From NCBI GenBank assembly GCA_945866165.1, contig CAMBGO010000074.1, forward strand, positions 1 to 9,482: a stretch of 9,482 bases of DNA, in the 5' to 3' direction. The notes beneath the pieces are model-generated. The model saw only the letters and a list, made by a program, of their open reading frames with translations, was not told the DNA's origin and made no database searches. The translations under genes were made by a program, and so were the position numbers. Shown here piece after piece: positions 1-5,629 of this stretch. This stretch comes from Chitinophaga pinensis. GTDB taxonomy: Bacteria; Bacteroidota; Bacteroidia; Chitinophagales; Chitinophagaceae. Positions within the stretch are counted from its first letter, which is position 1; each line of letters opens with the position of its first letter.

Positions 1-270
1 TACTACTCTTTGAATAATCTTTTGTTGGTTGTTGCCAGATGAATTATTATTTCGAGAACCAAGCGAATAATTATCTGCCATTGAACTCAATTGTGCAATT
101 CCAGATGCTTTTTTACTTTTGTCTGCAGCAAATTGAATACTATTTAAAGAACCTGCACTGACTCTTTCATCCGAATATGAGGATTCGCCACTAGTAGAAA
201 TAGTATTATTACCCGATTTAACAATTGGATTTTTTTTACGTTGTGCAGCAAGATCTACTTTTTCTGGCAA
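1..270 (-). CDS. Partial N-terminal part of an eCIS-core/DUF4157-like protein (runs off the left edge)
   Basis: An open minus-strand frame runs from just inside a TAG stop (298-300) to the left edge without interruption, about 99 codons. It contains no ATG until an internal one at 81. The first usual alternative start is TTG at 270, giving LPEKVDLAAQRKKNPIVKSG and 70 further residues. The translation is hydrophilic and rich in Ser, Asn and Gln. The stretch GIAQLSSMADNYS, followed by NNQQKIIQRVV, resembles the N-terminal Gln-rich segment that precedes the HExxH-bearing eCIS-core (DUF4157) domain in many Bacteroidota proteins, where forms like 'QLxxMADNYS' and 'QQxxIQR' are common. The diagnostic core domain would lie beyond the window. 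The family call is recognition from memory and moderately uncertain. The frame itself is well supported by its length in AT-rich DNA. The gene is oriented like the operon upstream of it but is separated by 127 bp and is probably unrelated to the sugar genes. Confidence 0.5.
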   Translation of the reverse strand, partial: MPEKVDLAAQRKKNPIVKSGNNTISTSGESSYSDERVSAGSLNSIQFAADKSKKASGIAQLSSMADNYSLGSRNNNSSGNNQQKIIQRVV

Positions 271-281
271 GATTCGAGTTT

Positions 282-303
282 GTGTAAATATACATATCTA
301 CAC
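282..303. promoter_or_regulatory. 22-bp near-perfect palindrome upstream of the partial left-edge gene
   Basis: The two halves, GTGTAaATATa and cATATcTACAC, are complementary at 9 of 11 positions. The exceptions are the pair 287/298 and the central pair 292/293. It lies 12-33 bp before the TTG start proposed at 270. On the minus strand it contains TATATTTA (292-285), which fits the Bacteroidota -7 element TAnnTTTG except at the last base; no clear -33 TTTG is seen. An operator over a promoter is a reasonable reading, but this rests on symmetry alone. Confidence 0.35.
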
Positions 304-331
304 TGAATTTTTTAATGACTTAAGAACTAAC

Positions 332-350
332 CTTTTAGTAAATCTAAAAG
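332..350. repeat. AT-rich inverted repeat after the five-gene operon (weak hairpin)
   Basis: CTTTTAG (332-338) and CTAAAAG (344-350) are perfect inverted arms around a 5-base loop. A competing pairing, AACCTTT (329-335) with AAAGGTT (355-361), overlaps it. It sits 48 bp past the lactonase stop codon, where a terminator would be expected. There is no T-run immediately after the hairpin on the minus strand, so it is not a canonical intrinsic terminator. It may act as a weak 3'-end structure. Confidence 0.25.
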
Positions 351-397
351 AATGAAAGGTTTGAAATTGATCTTAAATGATGCCTTTTATCACATTA

Positions 398-1267
398 TCA
401 CAGAAACCGATTATTATCCAATCCAATAGTTTCAGTATCGGTAATAAATAGGTTGCCACTCTCTGGATAATTTGCAAGCATTGCACCATCCATGTTTTTC
501 CTAGCTGTGGTAATAACAAGCTGGTCTAGCTTTTCACCTGCAAAACGACATGATGTAACATTGGGGGCTGGCACTTCAATTTTGTCTAACAATTTACCCG
601 TAAATGGATTCCACCTATATACACCAAAGCCTCCCCAGTGAGCAATCCACAACATGCCTTCAACATCTATTGTCATTCCATCCGGCGTTCCCATTTCAAT
701 AGGAATGTTGATGACAGTCTTGTCAAAATTAATTTCACCTGTCTGCTCATTGAAAAAATAAGCATCAACGCGCTGTGTTGGACTATCAATAAAATATATA
801 CGTTTGTTATCCACCGACCAAACGATGCCATTGGATATCGTTACTCGCGGAATCTTTTGTTGTGGTTTATTGGATTTTTCGATTGAATAAAGAACACCTC
901 TTTCAACATCATGATCAACATGTGTAGTACCAACCCATAACCGGCCTTTTGAATCAACAGCACCATCATTACAACGATGGTCTTTTTTTTCGGGCTCTAG
1001 ATCCACCAAATATGACAGTGCTTCTGTATCTGGATTGTATCGCGCAATAGATGTTCCCAATGCCAAGATTAAATCATTACCAATAGTTTCAACCACCAAT
1101 GACAAGTCATCATTAAAATGTTTTTCACTAACAACTTTTGTTTTCCAATCAAGTGAAAACAAATTACCTGCATTGATATCAACCCAATAAAAACAATTTC
1201 TTCTTGCATGCCATAAAGGGCTTTCGCCCAACATGCACTGTGAAGAATATAATGATGTTGCAGTCAT
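398..1267 (-). CDS. SMP-30/gluconolactonase/LRE family sugar lactonase
   Basis: This 289-residue cytoplasmic protein has the normal length for the SMP-30/regucalcin family of six-bladed propeller lactonases, which use a divalent metal to hydrolyse aldonolactones to aldonic acids. The expected active-site positions are all present: Glu15 in GESPLWH, Asn146 in ISNGIVWS and Asp196 in TPDGMTID match the three metal ligands. Arg98 and Asn100 in HRCNDGAVDSKGRLWVGTT match the substrate-contacting pair. No signal peptide is visible. The ATG at 1267 gives the family's usual N-terminus. It is the last gene of the minus-strand operon, 18 bp after the TIM-barrel gene. Context suggests it opens a lactone made by one of the clustered dehydrogenases, either those of this operon or the extracytoplasmic one at 5630. 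The exact lactone cannot be read from sequence; gluconolactonase, arabinolactonase or another pentono-/hexonolactonase are all possible. Confidence 0.9.
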   Translation of the reverse strand: MTATSLYSSQCMLGESPLWHARRNCFYWVDINAGNLFSLDWKTKVVSEKHFNDDLSLVVETIGNDLILALGTSIARYNPDTEALSYLVDLEPEKKDHRCNDGAVDSKGRLWVGTTHVDHDVERGVLYSIEKSNKPQQKIPRVTISNGIVWSVDNKRIYFIDSPTQRVDAYFFNEQTGEINFDKTVINIPIEMGTPDGMTIDVEGMLWIAHWGGFGVYRWNPFTGKLLDKIEVPAPNVTSCRFAGEKLDQLVITTARKNMDGAMLANYPESGNLFITDTETIGLDNNRFL

Positions 1268-1285
1268 TTGTTTATTGAATTGAGA

Positions 1286-2170
1286 TTAACTCCAATATTG
1301 TTTTATTTTTTTTCGAAGGAAAGACACACTTCTTTCCAATTGATCCATTCCATCCACACCATCTTCAATGCTAATCCAATTATCAAAACCCACGCGCTTC
1401 AACTCAGAAAAAATAGCATCGTAATCATTCAACCCCTTCCCAATTTCGCCATGGCTCAATCGCTTTGCATAACCTGCTGCTCCTCCTTCCTCTTTGCGAA
1501 GATCTTCAATTGTACCTTCTTTCAAATAGCGATCGCTTGCATGCATGGTAACAACCCGATTTGAAACACGCTTTAATAATTCAATGGGATCCTCACCAGC
1601 CAAATAGGTATTGCTAGGATCATAATTCACACCAAAATAAGGATGGTCAATGCTTTCAACCAACTTACAAAACACATCCATCTTTTGTGCAAATTCTGGA
1701 TAGGTCCAAAAATCATCCTTGTAATGATTTTCAATGATCAAGGTGATATTTCTTTCAGCAGCATAAGGAAGACATTCCTTTATGCTATCTGCAGCTAATC
1801 TCACTCCTTCATCCATACTCAATTTCGGACGACGTTGTCCAGACAACACCCTGCAATAACTTCCTCCCAACGCATGGGTCATATCAATCCATCTTTTTTG
1901 CTTCTTTATTTCTTCATCACGAAAAGATTTATCAGGATGCGTAAAGTCTGGAGAGCAACACATCATTGGAATGACACGACCATTATCTTCAACTTGTTTT
2001 CGAAAGCCATACCATTTTGATTCATCCGCCATTTCCAAAAATCCTGCATACCATTCCAATCCATCAATATCAAGTTTACAGGCCAGTTCAATCCATTCTG
2101 ATAATTTCATTGTACCATCTTTGCACAATTGTTGCATGAATGCTTTAGGAAAGGCAGCAAGTTTAGGCAT
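1286..2170 (-). CDS. Sugar (phosphate) isomerase/epimerase, xylose-isomerase-like TIM barrel
   Basis: This 294-residue protein belongs to the AP-endonuclease-2/xylose-isomerase-like TIM-barrel family, whose members isomerise or epimerise keto-sugars, inositol derivatives or hydroxypyruvate with a divalent metal. The metal-binding tetrad is readable: Glu147 in LIIENH, Asp184 in NYDPSN, His210 in VTMHASD and Glu269 in ISIEDG. The segments ELACKLDIDGLEWYAG (near residues 28-43) and GGSYCRVLSGQ (102-112) fit the first barrel strands. There is no signal peptide, so the protein is expected to be cytoplasmic. It lies 9 bp after the short-chain dehydrogenase gene and 18 bp before the lactonase gene, so co-transcription is very likely. 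The family is too diverse to name the substrate. Some of its members catalyse other keto-acid chemistry, so a decarboxylase role cannot be excluded. Confidence 0.88.
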   Translation of the reverse strand: MPKLAAFPKAFMQQLCKDGTMKLSEWIELACKLDIDGLEWYAGFLEMADESKWYGFRKQVEDNGRVIPMMCCSPDFTHPDKSFRDEEIKKQKRWIDMTHALGGSYCRVLSGQRRPKLSMDEGVRLAADSIKECLPYAAERNITLIIENHYKDDFWTYPEFAQKMDVFCKLVESIDHPYFGVNYDPSNTYLAGEDPIELLKRVSNRVVTMHASDRYLKEGTIEDLRKEEGGAAGYAKRLSHGEIGKGLNDYDAIFSELKRVGFDNWISIEDGVDGMDQLERSVSFLRKKIKQYWS

Positions 2171-2179
2171 AAAAAAAAT

Positions 2180-2980
2180 TTATTTAGACGACGGAATCGT
2201 TGTGGTATCTTTTGGAGGATTTCTTCCAATAAAAGGATGTTGTTCGAGATCTACAACTTGTCCACTAATCGGTCCAGCTTCATCCGACAACCAATAAATA
2301 GCAGCAGCAGCAATTTCTTTGGGCCATAAAATCCGACCGGCGGGTGCATACACAGCTGGTAAATCTTTATACCATTCTTCTGGCAAGCCGTGTTGTTGTT
2401 TTCTTTCTTGTTCTTTTTCTGTGAGTACCCATCCTGGGTTTATTTGATTAACCCTGACGCCATTTTCACGGTTTAATGTATCACCAAGGTTTCTTGTAAG
2501 GGTCATCAATGCTCCTTTTGAAACACTGTATGCCAAAAGGTTTGGTTCACCGCTATAGGCATTTACTGAACCGATATTCAACACACAACCATGCTGAGCG
2601 GTTAAATAAGGAAGGGCTTCTTTAATCAATAAAAATGGTGCAATGGTATTTACTTCCAATAGTTGTTGAAGAAATTTTTTATCTGTGGTATGAATATTTG
2701 AAGAAGCAACTATTGCTGCATTGTTAACAATTGCATCCAATTTACCAAAGCGATTGATTGCTGCTGAAACAATTCTTTCTGGAGCACCATCGTTTGAAAG
2801 ATCTTCGATATGTAAAACAGCATGTTGTTCACCCAGCTCATTCATTACTTCTTCACCTAGGTCTTTTTCCAATCCATGTATAACCACTTTTGCACCTTCT
2901 TGAACACAACGAAGTGCTATGGCCTTGCCAATCCCTGTTGTACTGCCAGTGATGATGATAACCTTATTTTCTAATCTCAT
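2180..2980 (-). CDS. SDR family NAD(P)-dependent oxidoreductase
   Basis: This is a classical short-chain dehydrogenase/reductase of 266 residues, slightly longer than the usual 250. The Rossmann cofactor motif TGSTTGIG is at residues 11-18, and NNAA at 86-89. The catalytic tetrad is complete: Asn111, Ser138 (NIGSVNAYSG), Tyr151 and Lys155 (YSVSK). NPGWVLTE follows, as in classical SDRs. The residue after beta-strand 2 is neither the usual Asp for NAD nor a clear Arg/Lys for NADP, so the cofactor is left open. The ATG at 2980 gives the standard start (MRLENKVIIITG). The gene begins only 4 bp after the stop of the medium-chain dehydrogenase, implying tight co-expression. In this operon it probably oxidises or reduces a sugar, sugar acid or keto-acid intermediate, complementing the zinc-type dehydrogenase. 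The roughly 15-residue C-terminal tail (PPKDTTTIPSSK at the end) is polar and probably flexible. Confidence 0.92.
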   Translation of the reverse strand: MRLENKVIIITGSTTGIGKAIALRCVQEGAKVVIHGLEKDLGEEVMNELGEQHAVLHIEDLSNDGAPERIVSAAINRFGKLDAIVNNAAIVASSNIHTTDKKFLQQLLEVNTIAPFLLIKEALPYLTAQHGCVLNIGSVNAYSGEPNLLAYSVSKGALMTLTRNLGDTLNRENGVRVNQINPGWVLTEKEQERKQQHGLPEEWYKDLPAVYAPAGRILWPKEIAAAAIYWLSDEAGPISGQVVDLEQHPFIGRNPPKDTTTIPSSK

Positions 2981-2984
2981 CTTA

Positions 2985-4019
2985 TTATGGTTTCAATACA
3001 CTTTTCACTACTTCTCCATGGTGCATTTTGTCAAAAGCTTCATGCCATTGCGCAAGCGGCCAAACCCCACCAATAATGGGTTTTACATCAAGTGCTCCAC
3101 TAGCAAGCAATCCAATTACTTTTTCCCATATAGGCCAGTTGTGACTAAAGCTTCCCTTCAATGTAACATTTTTTTGCACCAATGGATCTAATGAAAAACC
3201 AAGTGGTTGTGGACCCCATCCTACTTTGGTGATATGTCCATTTGGACGAACCAATTGCAATGCGATCTTTAACGTGATGCTTGCTCCTGCGGCATCAATA
3301 ATAAAATCAGCCCCCAAGCCATCTTTTTTCTTAGCCCATTCAGTAGCATCACCAACAATGGCATCACAACCATATTGCTTTGCTATATTCAAACGCTGAA
3401 GATCAGATTCCAACCCAACGATTGCAACTTCTGCTCCACAAAGCCTTGCCATGGCTGCACACAAAATACCAATCGTGCCAGGACCTAATACAATTACCCT
3501 ATCACCTGGTTTAATATGTGAATTGTTTACAACAGCGTTGTAGGCAACACAACAGGGTTCTGTTAGGCAAGCTTGTTCAAAAGGAAGTTCATCAGGAACA
3601 TGATGCAAACACCTTGCGGGCACACGTACATATTTTGTCATGGCTCCATTCACTCCATAACCAAATCCCTTTCTATCAGGATCAAGGTTATATAATCCAA
3701 TTTTTGACATAGGACTACTTGGATTGATGATGGCTGCAGTTTCACTCACTACCCTTTCTCCTTCTTTCCAGCCTGTCACCCTGCTTCCTAATTCTACAAT
3801 ATGCCCCCCAAACTCATGGCCCAAAACAACAGGATAATTAACGGGCCAACTATGGTCTGCCGTCCATTGATGAAGATCGCTACCACAAACACCAACATTC
3901 ATCACTTCGAGCAACACATCTTCTTCGCCAATTGATGGTCTTTCAATATCACGGATTTCAACAGAACCTTTTTCAGGAGCATAGTTTACAACAGCTGCAG
4001 CGGTCTTACCAATAGACAT
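2985..4019 (-). CDS. Zinc-type medium-chain (MDR) sugar/polyol dehydrogenase
   Basis: This is a medium-chain dehydrogenase of the threonine/sorbitol dehydrogenase type. I chose the ATG at 4019 (MSIGKTAAAVVNYAPEKG, 344 residues) over a TTG at 4040, because the extra seven residues are not family-like and the TTG would overlap the upstream gene. In this numbering the catalytic zinc site is intact: Cys45 in VGVCGSDLH, His68-Glu69 in VVLGHEFGG, and Glu154 in LTEPCCVAYNAV. The nucleotide-binding loop is GPGTIG at 179-184. Unusually, the structural-zinc lobe has lost all four cysteines: no Cys occurs between 45 and 137, and the lobe reads NPSSPMSKIGLYNLDPDRKG where relatives have several Cys. The flanking FGYGVNGAMTKYV is kept. 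The gene lies 17 bp after the HUMPS gene and 4 bp before the SDR gene. It probably oxidises a hydroxyl of a sugar or sugar acid with NAD(P); the substrate is unknown. Confidence 0.9.
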   Translation of the reverse strand: MSIGKTAAAVVNYAPEKGSVEIRDIERPSIGEEDVLLEVMNVGVCGSDLHQWTADHSWPVNYPVVLGHEFGGHIVELGSRVTGWKEGERVVSETAAIINPSSPMSKIGLYNLDPDRKGFGYGVNGAMTKYVRVPARCLHHVPDELPFEQACLTEPCCVAYNAVVNNSHIKPGDRVIVLGPGTIGILCAAMARLCGAEVAIVGLESDLQRLNIAKQYGCDAIVGDATEWAKKKDGLGADFIIDAAGASITLKIALQLVRPNGHITKVGWGPQPLGFSLDPLVQKNVTLKGSFSHNWPIWEKVIGLLASGALDVKPIIGGVWPLAQWHEAFDKMHHGEVVKSVLKP

Positions 4020-4036
4020 AATAGTTATTTTATAAA

Positions 4037-4729
4037 TCAATTAATGGCGATATCGCCGTATGCATGTATTTTTTCACAAATCATGCGCAAGGATGCTTCT
4101 AGGTTTCCATCTGCCGTTTTGAATGCATCAGCATCAATAGTCAGTGGAGCACCATAGGCAGGACATTGAATGGCCTGTTCTAACGACAATCCTCCAACAG
4201 CTTGCACTGGAATCTTTACAGCATTTACAACTTCTTTCAGTTGATCTAGTGGACTCGGCATACGATGACCTTGAGCAGCAATACCTCTTCTTTCATCATA
4301 TCCAATATGATGAATCACAAAATCACATCCGAGATCCTCTAACCATTTTGCTGCTTCAACCATATCAGGACAACCCAAGTTATCGCCCATCACCTTGGCC
4401 CCAAAATCTCTTCCGGCGTTTACTACACATTTGATTGTTTCAGCATGGGCACGGGCCATCACCACTACATGGGTGGCTCCCGCTTTAGCCATCATCTCAG
4501 CTTCGAGGTATCCCCCATCCATTGTTTTAAGATCTGCAACAATTGGAACGTTTGGGAAAGCTTCACGAAGTTTTTTAACTCCATGCAATCCTTCTGCAAG
4601 AATCAATGGTGTACCTGCTTCCAACCAATCCACCCCGGCGCGCATGGCCATGGCAGCGGTTTCAAGTGCTTCATCAATATTAGTCAGGTCAAGAGAAATT
4701 TGAACGATCGTCTTCATGGAATCAATCAT
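4037..4729 (-). CDS. OMPDC-superfamily (HUMPS) protein, 3-hexulose-6-phosphate synthase/keto-acid decarboxylase-like
   Basis: This 230-residue protein has the pattern of the orotidine-phosphate-decarboxylase superfamily, HUMPS branch, which contains 3-hexulose-6-phosphate synthase and 3-keto-L-gulonate-6-phosphate decarboxylase. Visible signature residues are Asp14 (SLDLTN), Glu37 (WLEAGTPLI), the Asp66-x-Lys68-x-x-Asp71 triad (VADLKTMDGG), His140/His141 (HHIGYDERRG) and Gly179-Gly180 (QAVGGL). Near residues 189-199, where family members bind phosphate after the last barrel strand with a Gly-Gly or Gly-Arg motif, it reads CPAYGAPLTID. That suggests a changed or non-phosphorylated ligand. The start is ATG 4729; a second ATG at 4717 (MKTIVQISLDL) gives the more usual family N-terminus and may be the true start. 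It is the first gene of the minus-strand operon. No SIS-domain hexulose isomerase is adjacent, so formaldehyde fixation is unlikely; decarboxylation or aldol cleavage of a sugar acid fits better. Confidence 0.85.
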   Translation of the reverse strand: MIDSMKTIVQISLDLTNIDEALETAAMAMRAGVDWLEAGTPLILAEGLHGVKKLREAFPNVPIVADLKTMDGGYLEAEMMAKAGATHVVVMARAHAETIKCVVNAGRDFGAKVMGDNLGCPDMVEAAKWLEDLGCDFVIHHIGYDERRGIAAQGHRMPSPLDQLKEVVNAVKIPVQAVGGLSLEQAIQCPAYGAPLTIDADAFKTADGNLEASLRMICEKIHAYGDIAIN

Positions 4730-4882
4730 TTTGGTTCTTTAAAAATAGGTCAAGAATGAATTGAAAAGAGCATTCATTTCATTTTTATTTCAAGCAGGAT
4801 AAAAAGATTGATGAATTTTAAATAAATTACTACTAGTATATCATTTGGTTATGATAATTAATATTATAAAAAACACATCCGC
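4730..4882. promoter_or_regulatory. Divergent promoter region between the two sugar operons
   Basis: This 153-bp AT-rich stretch separates the divergent starts at 4729 (minus) and 4883 (plus), so promoters for both operons should be here. On the plus strand TATCATTTG (4839-4847) resembles the Bacteroidota -7 element TAnnTTTG with one extra base, 35 bp before the ATG; no good -33 TTTG stands at the right distance. On the minus strand no convincing -33/-7 pair was found. AATGAAT (4755-4761) and ATTCATT (4772-4778) form a 7-bp inverted repeat with a 10-bp spacer, a possible operator for joint control. Confidence 0.55.
4755..4778. repeat. 7-bp inverted repeat in the divergent promoter (candidate operator)
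   Basis: The arms AATGAAT and ATTCATT are perfectly complementary, spaced 10 bp, with a centre-to-centre distance of 17 bp. They lie 26-49 bp before the minus-strand operon start. The spacing would suit a dimeric regulator, but the arms are AT-rich and could be chance. No regulator gene is in the window to pair with it. Confidence 0.25.
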
Positions 4883-5509
4883 ATGAAAACAATATTCACC
4901 ATAATCGCTTTTGCAACAACAATAATTTTATCCAGCTACGTATTAAATAAAACTTCAGACTCAAAAAATTTTGAAAGTAGAAAGTGGATTTCACTATTTA
5001 ATGGTAAAGACCTAAAGGGCTGGACTGTAAGGGGTAATGCAAATTGGAAGGTAATCAATGGGGTTATGACGGGCGAAGGTGGCAGGGGGCATATTTATGC
5101 TGACCCGATTATAACAAATTTTGAAGCAAAAGGTGAATTTAGGATTACAGATAAGGGGAATGGTGCCAATAGTGGTTTTTACTTTAGGGCAAATGCGCCA
5201 GCAGATGACATCAATGGTTTTCCAAGAGGTTACGAAGCCCAAATTTGTCATATCCAAGATGCCCATACCGGATGGCTTTGGAAACCAGGAACGCCTACTG
5301 GAAAAGCTTCTGCCCTGCTTACAAAAGATGGAGAATGGTTTTCAATGCGCATCAAAGGCATTGGAGATCATATTCAAATATGGGTTAAAGACTCGCTTGT
5401 AACAAATCACGACGATATTGAATTTAAAAATGGACGTTTTGCTATACAATGCCATAATGATAAGATGGTGGCTGAGGCCCGCAACTTGTTTTACCGTGAA
5501 ATCAAGTGA
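4883..5509 (+). CDS. Secreted DUF1080 (3-keto-disaccharide hydrolase-type) protein
   Basis: This 208-residue exported protein consists of one DUF1080 domain, the concanavalin-like fold now associated with 3-keto-disaccharide/3-keto-glycoside hydrolysis and common in Bacteroidota and Planctomycetes. The N-terminus, Lys-3 then a hydrophobic run to about residue 21 (IFTIIAFATTIILSSYVL), is a signal peptide or anchor. There is no lipobox Cys, so it is probably periplasmic rather than a lipoprotein. Family hallmarks are WISLFNGKDLKGWTVRG (about 36-52), NWKVINGVMTGEG, NGANSGFYFRAN, RGYEAQI, TGWLWKPG and GRFAIQCHND near the end. It opens the plus-strand group and stands 120 bp before the dehydrogenase lipoprotein, longer than an ordinary operon gap. 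The expected role is carbohydrate binding or cleavage outside the cytoplasm, feeding the oxidative enzymes. Its substrate is not readable, and DUF1080 proteins are functionally varied. Confidence 0.92.
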   Translation: MKTIFTIIAFATTIILSSYVLNKTSDSKNFESRKWISLFNGKDLKGWTVRGNANWKVINGVMTGEGGRGHIYADPIITNFEAKGEFRITDKGNGANSGFYFRANAPADDINGFPRGYEAQICHIQDAHTGWLWKPGTPTGKASALLTKDGEWFSMRIKGIGDHIQIWVKDSLVTNHDDIEFKNGRFAIQCHNDKMVAEARNLFYREIK

Positions 5510-5627
5510 TCCTAATCTCTTAAAGTTTTTATAGTGTTTGTATTTAAAAGTTCACTGAAATTCATACCCGATATTTTTTGAACTTCTAGTGATTATTTCA
5601 TATTTTCAGATACACTATAATCACTTG
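5503..5627. repeat. Set of overlapping inverted repeats (AGTG/CACT arms) before the dehydrogenase gene
   Basis: The segment ACACTATAATCACTTG (5612-5627), ending just before the ATG at 5630, is complementary to three upstream stretches: TTATAGTGT (5529-5537, 9 bp with 5612-5620), AGTGATTAT (5588-5596, 9 bp with 5617-5625) and CAAGTGAT (5503-5510, 8 bp with 5620-5627). The pairings overlap and so exclude each other. In RNA they could form alternative hairpins covering the ribosome-binding area; in DNA they could be repeated operator half-sites. TTTG (5577-5580), 20 bp, then TATTTTCA (5601-5608) is a weak -33/-7-like promoter in the same stretch. Confidence 0.4.
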
Positions 5628-5629
5628 CC

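Noticed and set aside
329..361. Intrinsic terminator after the lactonase gene
   Set aside because: The hairpin is AT-rich and not followed by a T-run on the minus strand, so it is recorded only as a weak inverted repeat.
638..886. Plus-strand open frame of 82 codons inside the lactonase gene
   Set aside because: It is antisense to a well-supported SMP-30 gene, has no recognisable motif and fits a chance open frame.
1971..2329. Two overlapping plus-strand frames across the TIM-barrel/SDR junction
   Set aside because: Both are antisense to two genes with complete catalytic motifs and have low-complexity, non-family translations.
4017..4040. TTG start at 4040 for the zinc dehydrogenase
   Set aside because: The ATG at 4019 gives the usual family N-terminus and a normal 17-bp gap; the seven extra residues are not family-like.
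4037..4729. Formaldehyde fixation by a ribulose monophosphate pathway
   Set aside because: Only a 3-hexulose-6-phosphate-synthase-like protein is present; there is no SIS-domain hexulose isomerase beside it, and the phosphate loop looks changed.
1286..4729. UlaD/UlaE-type ascorbate utilisation
   Set aside because: A HUMPS protein and a TIM-barrel epimerase co-occur, but no phosphotransferase genes, UlaG or UlaF homologue is seen, and the HUMPS active-site segment HHIGYDERRG is closer to the synthase type.
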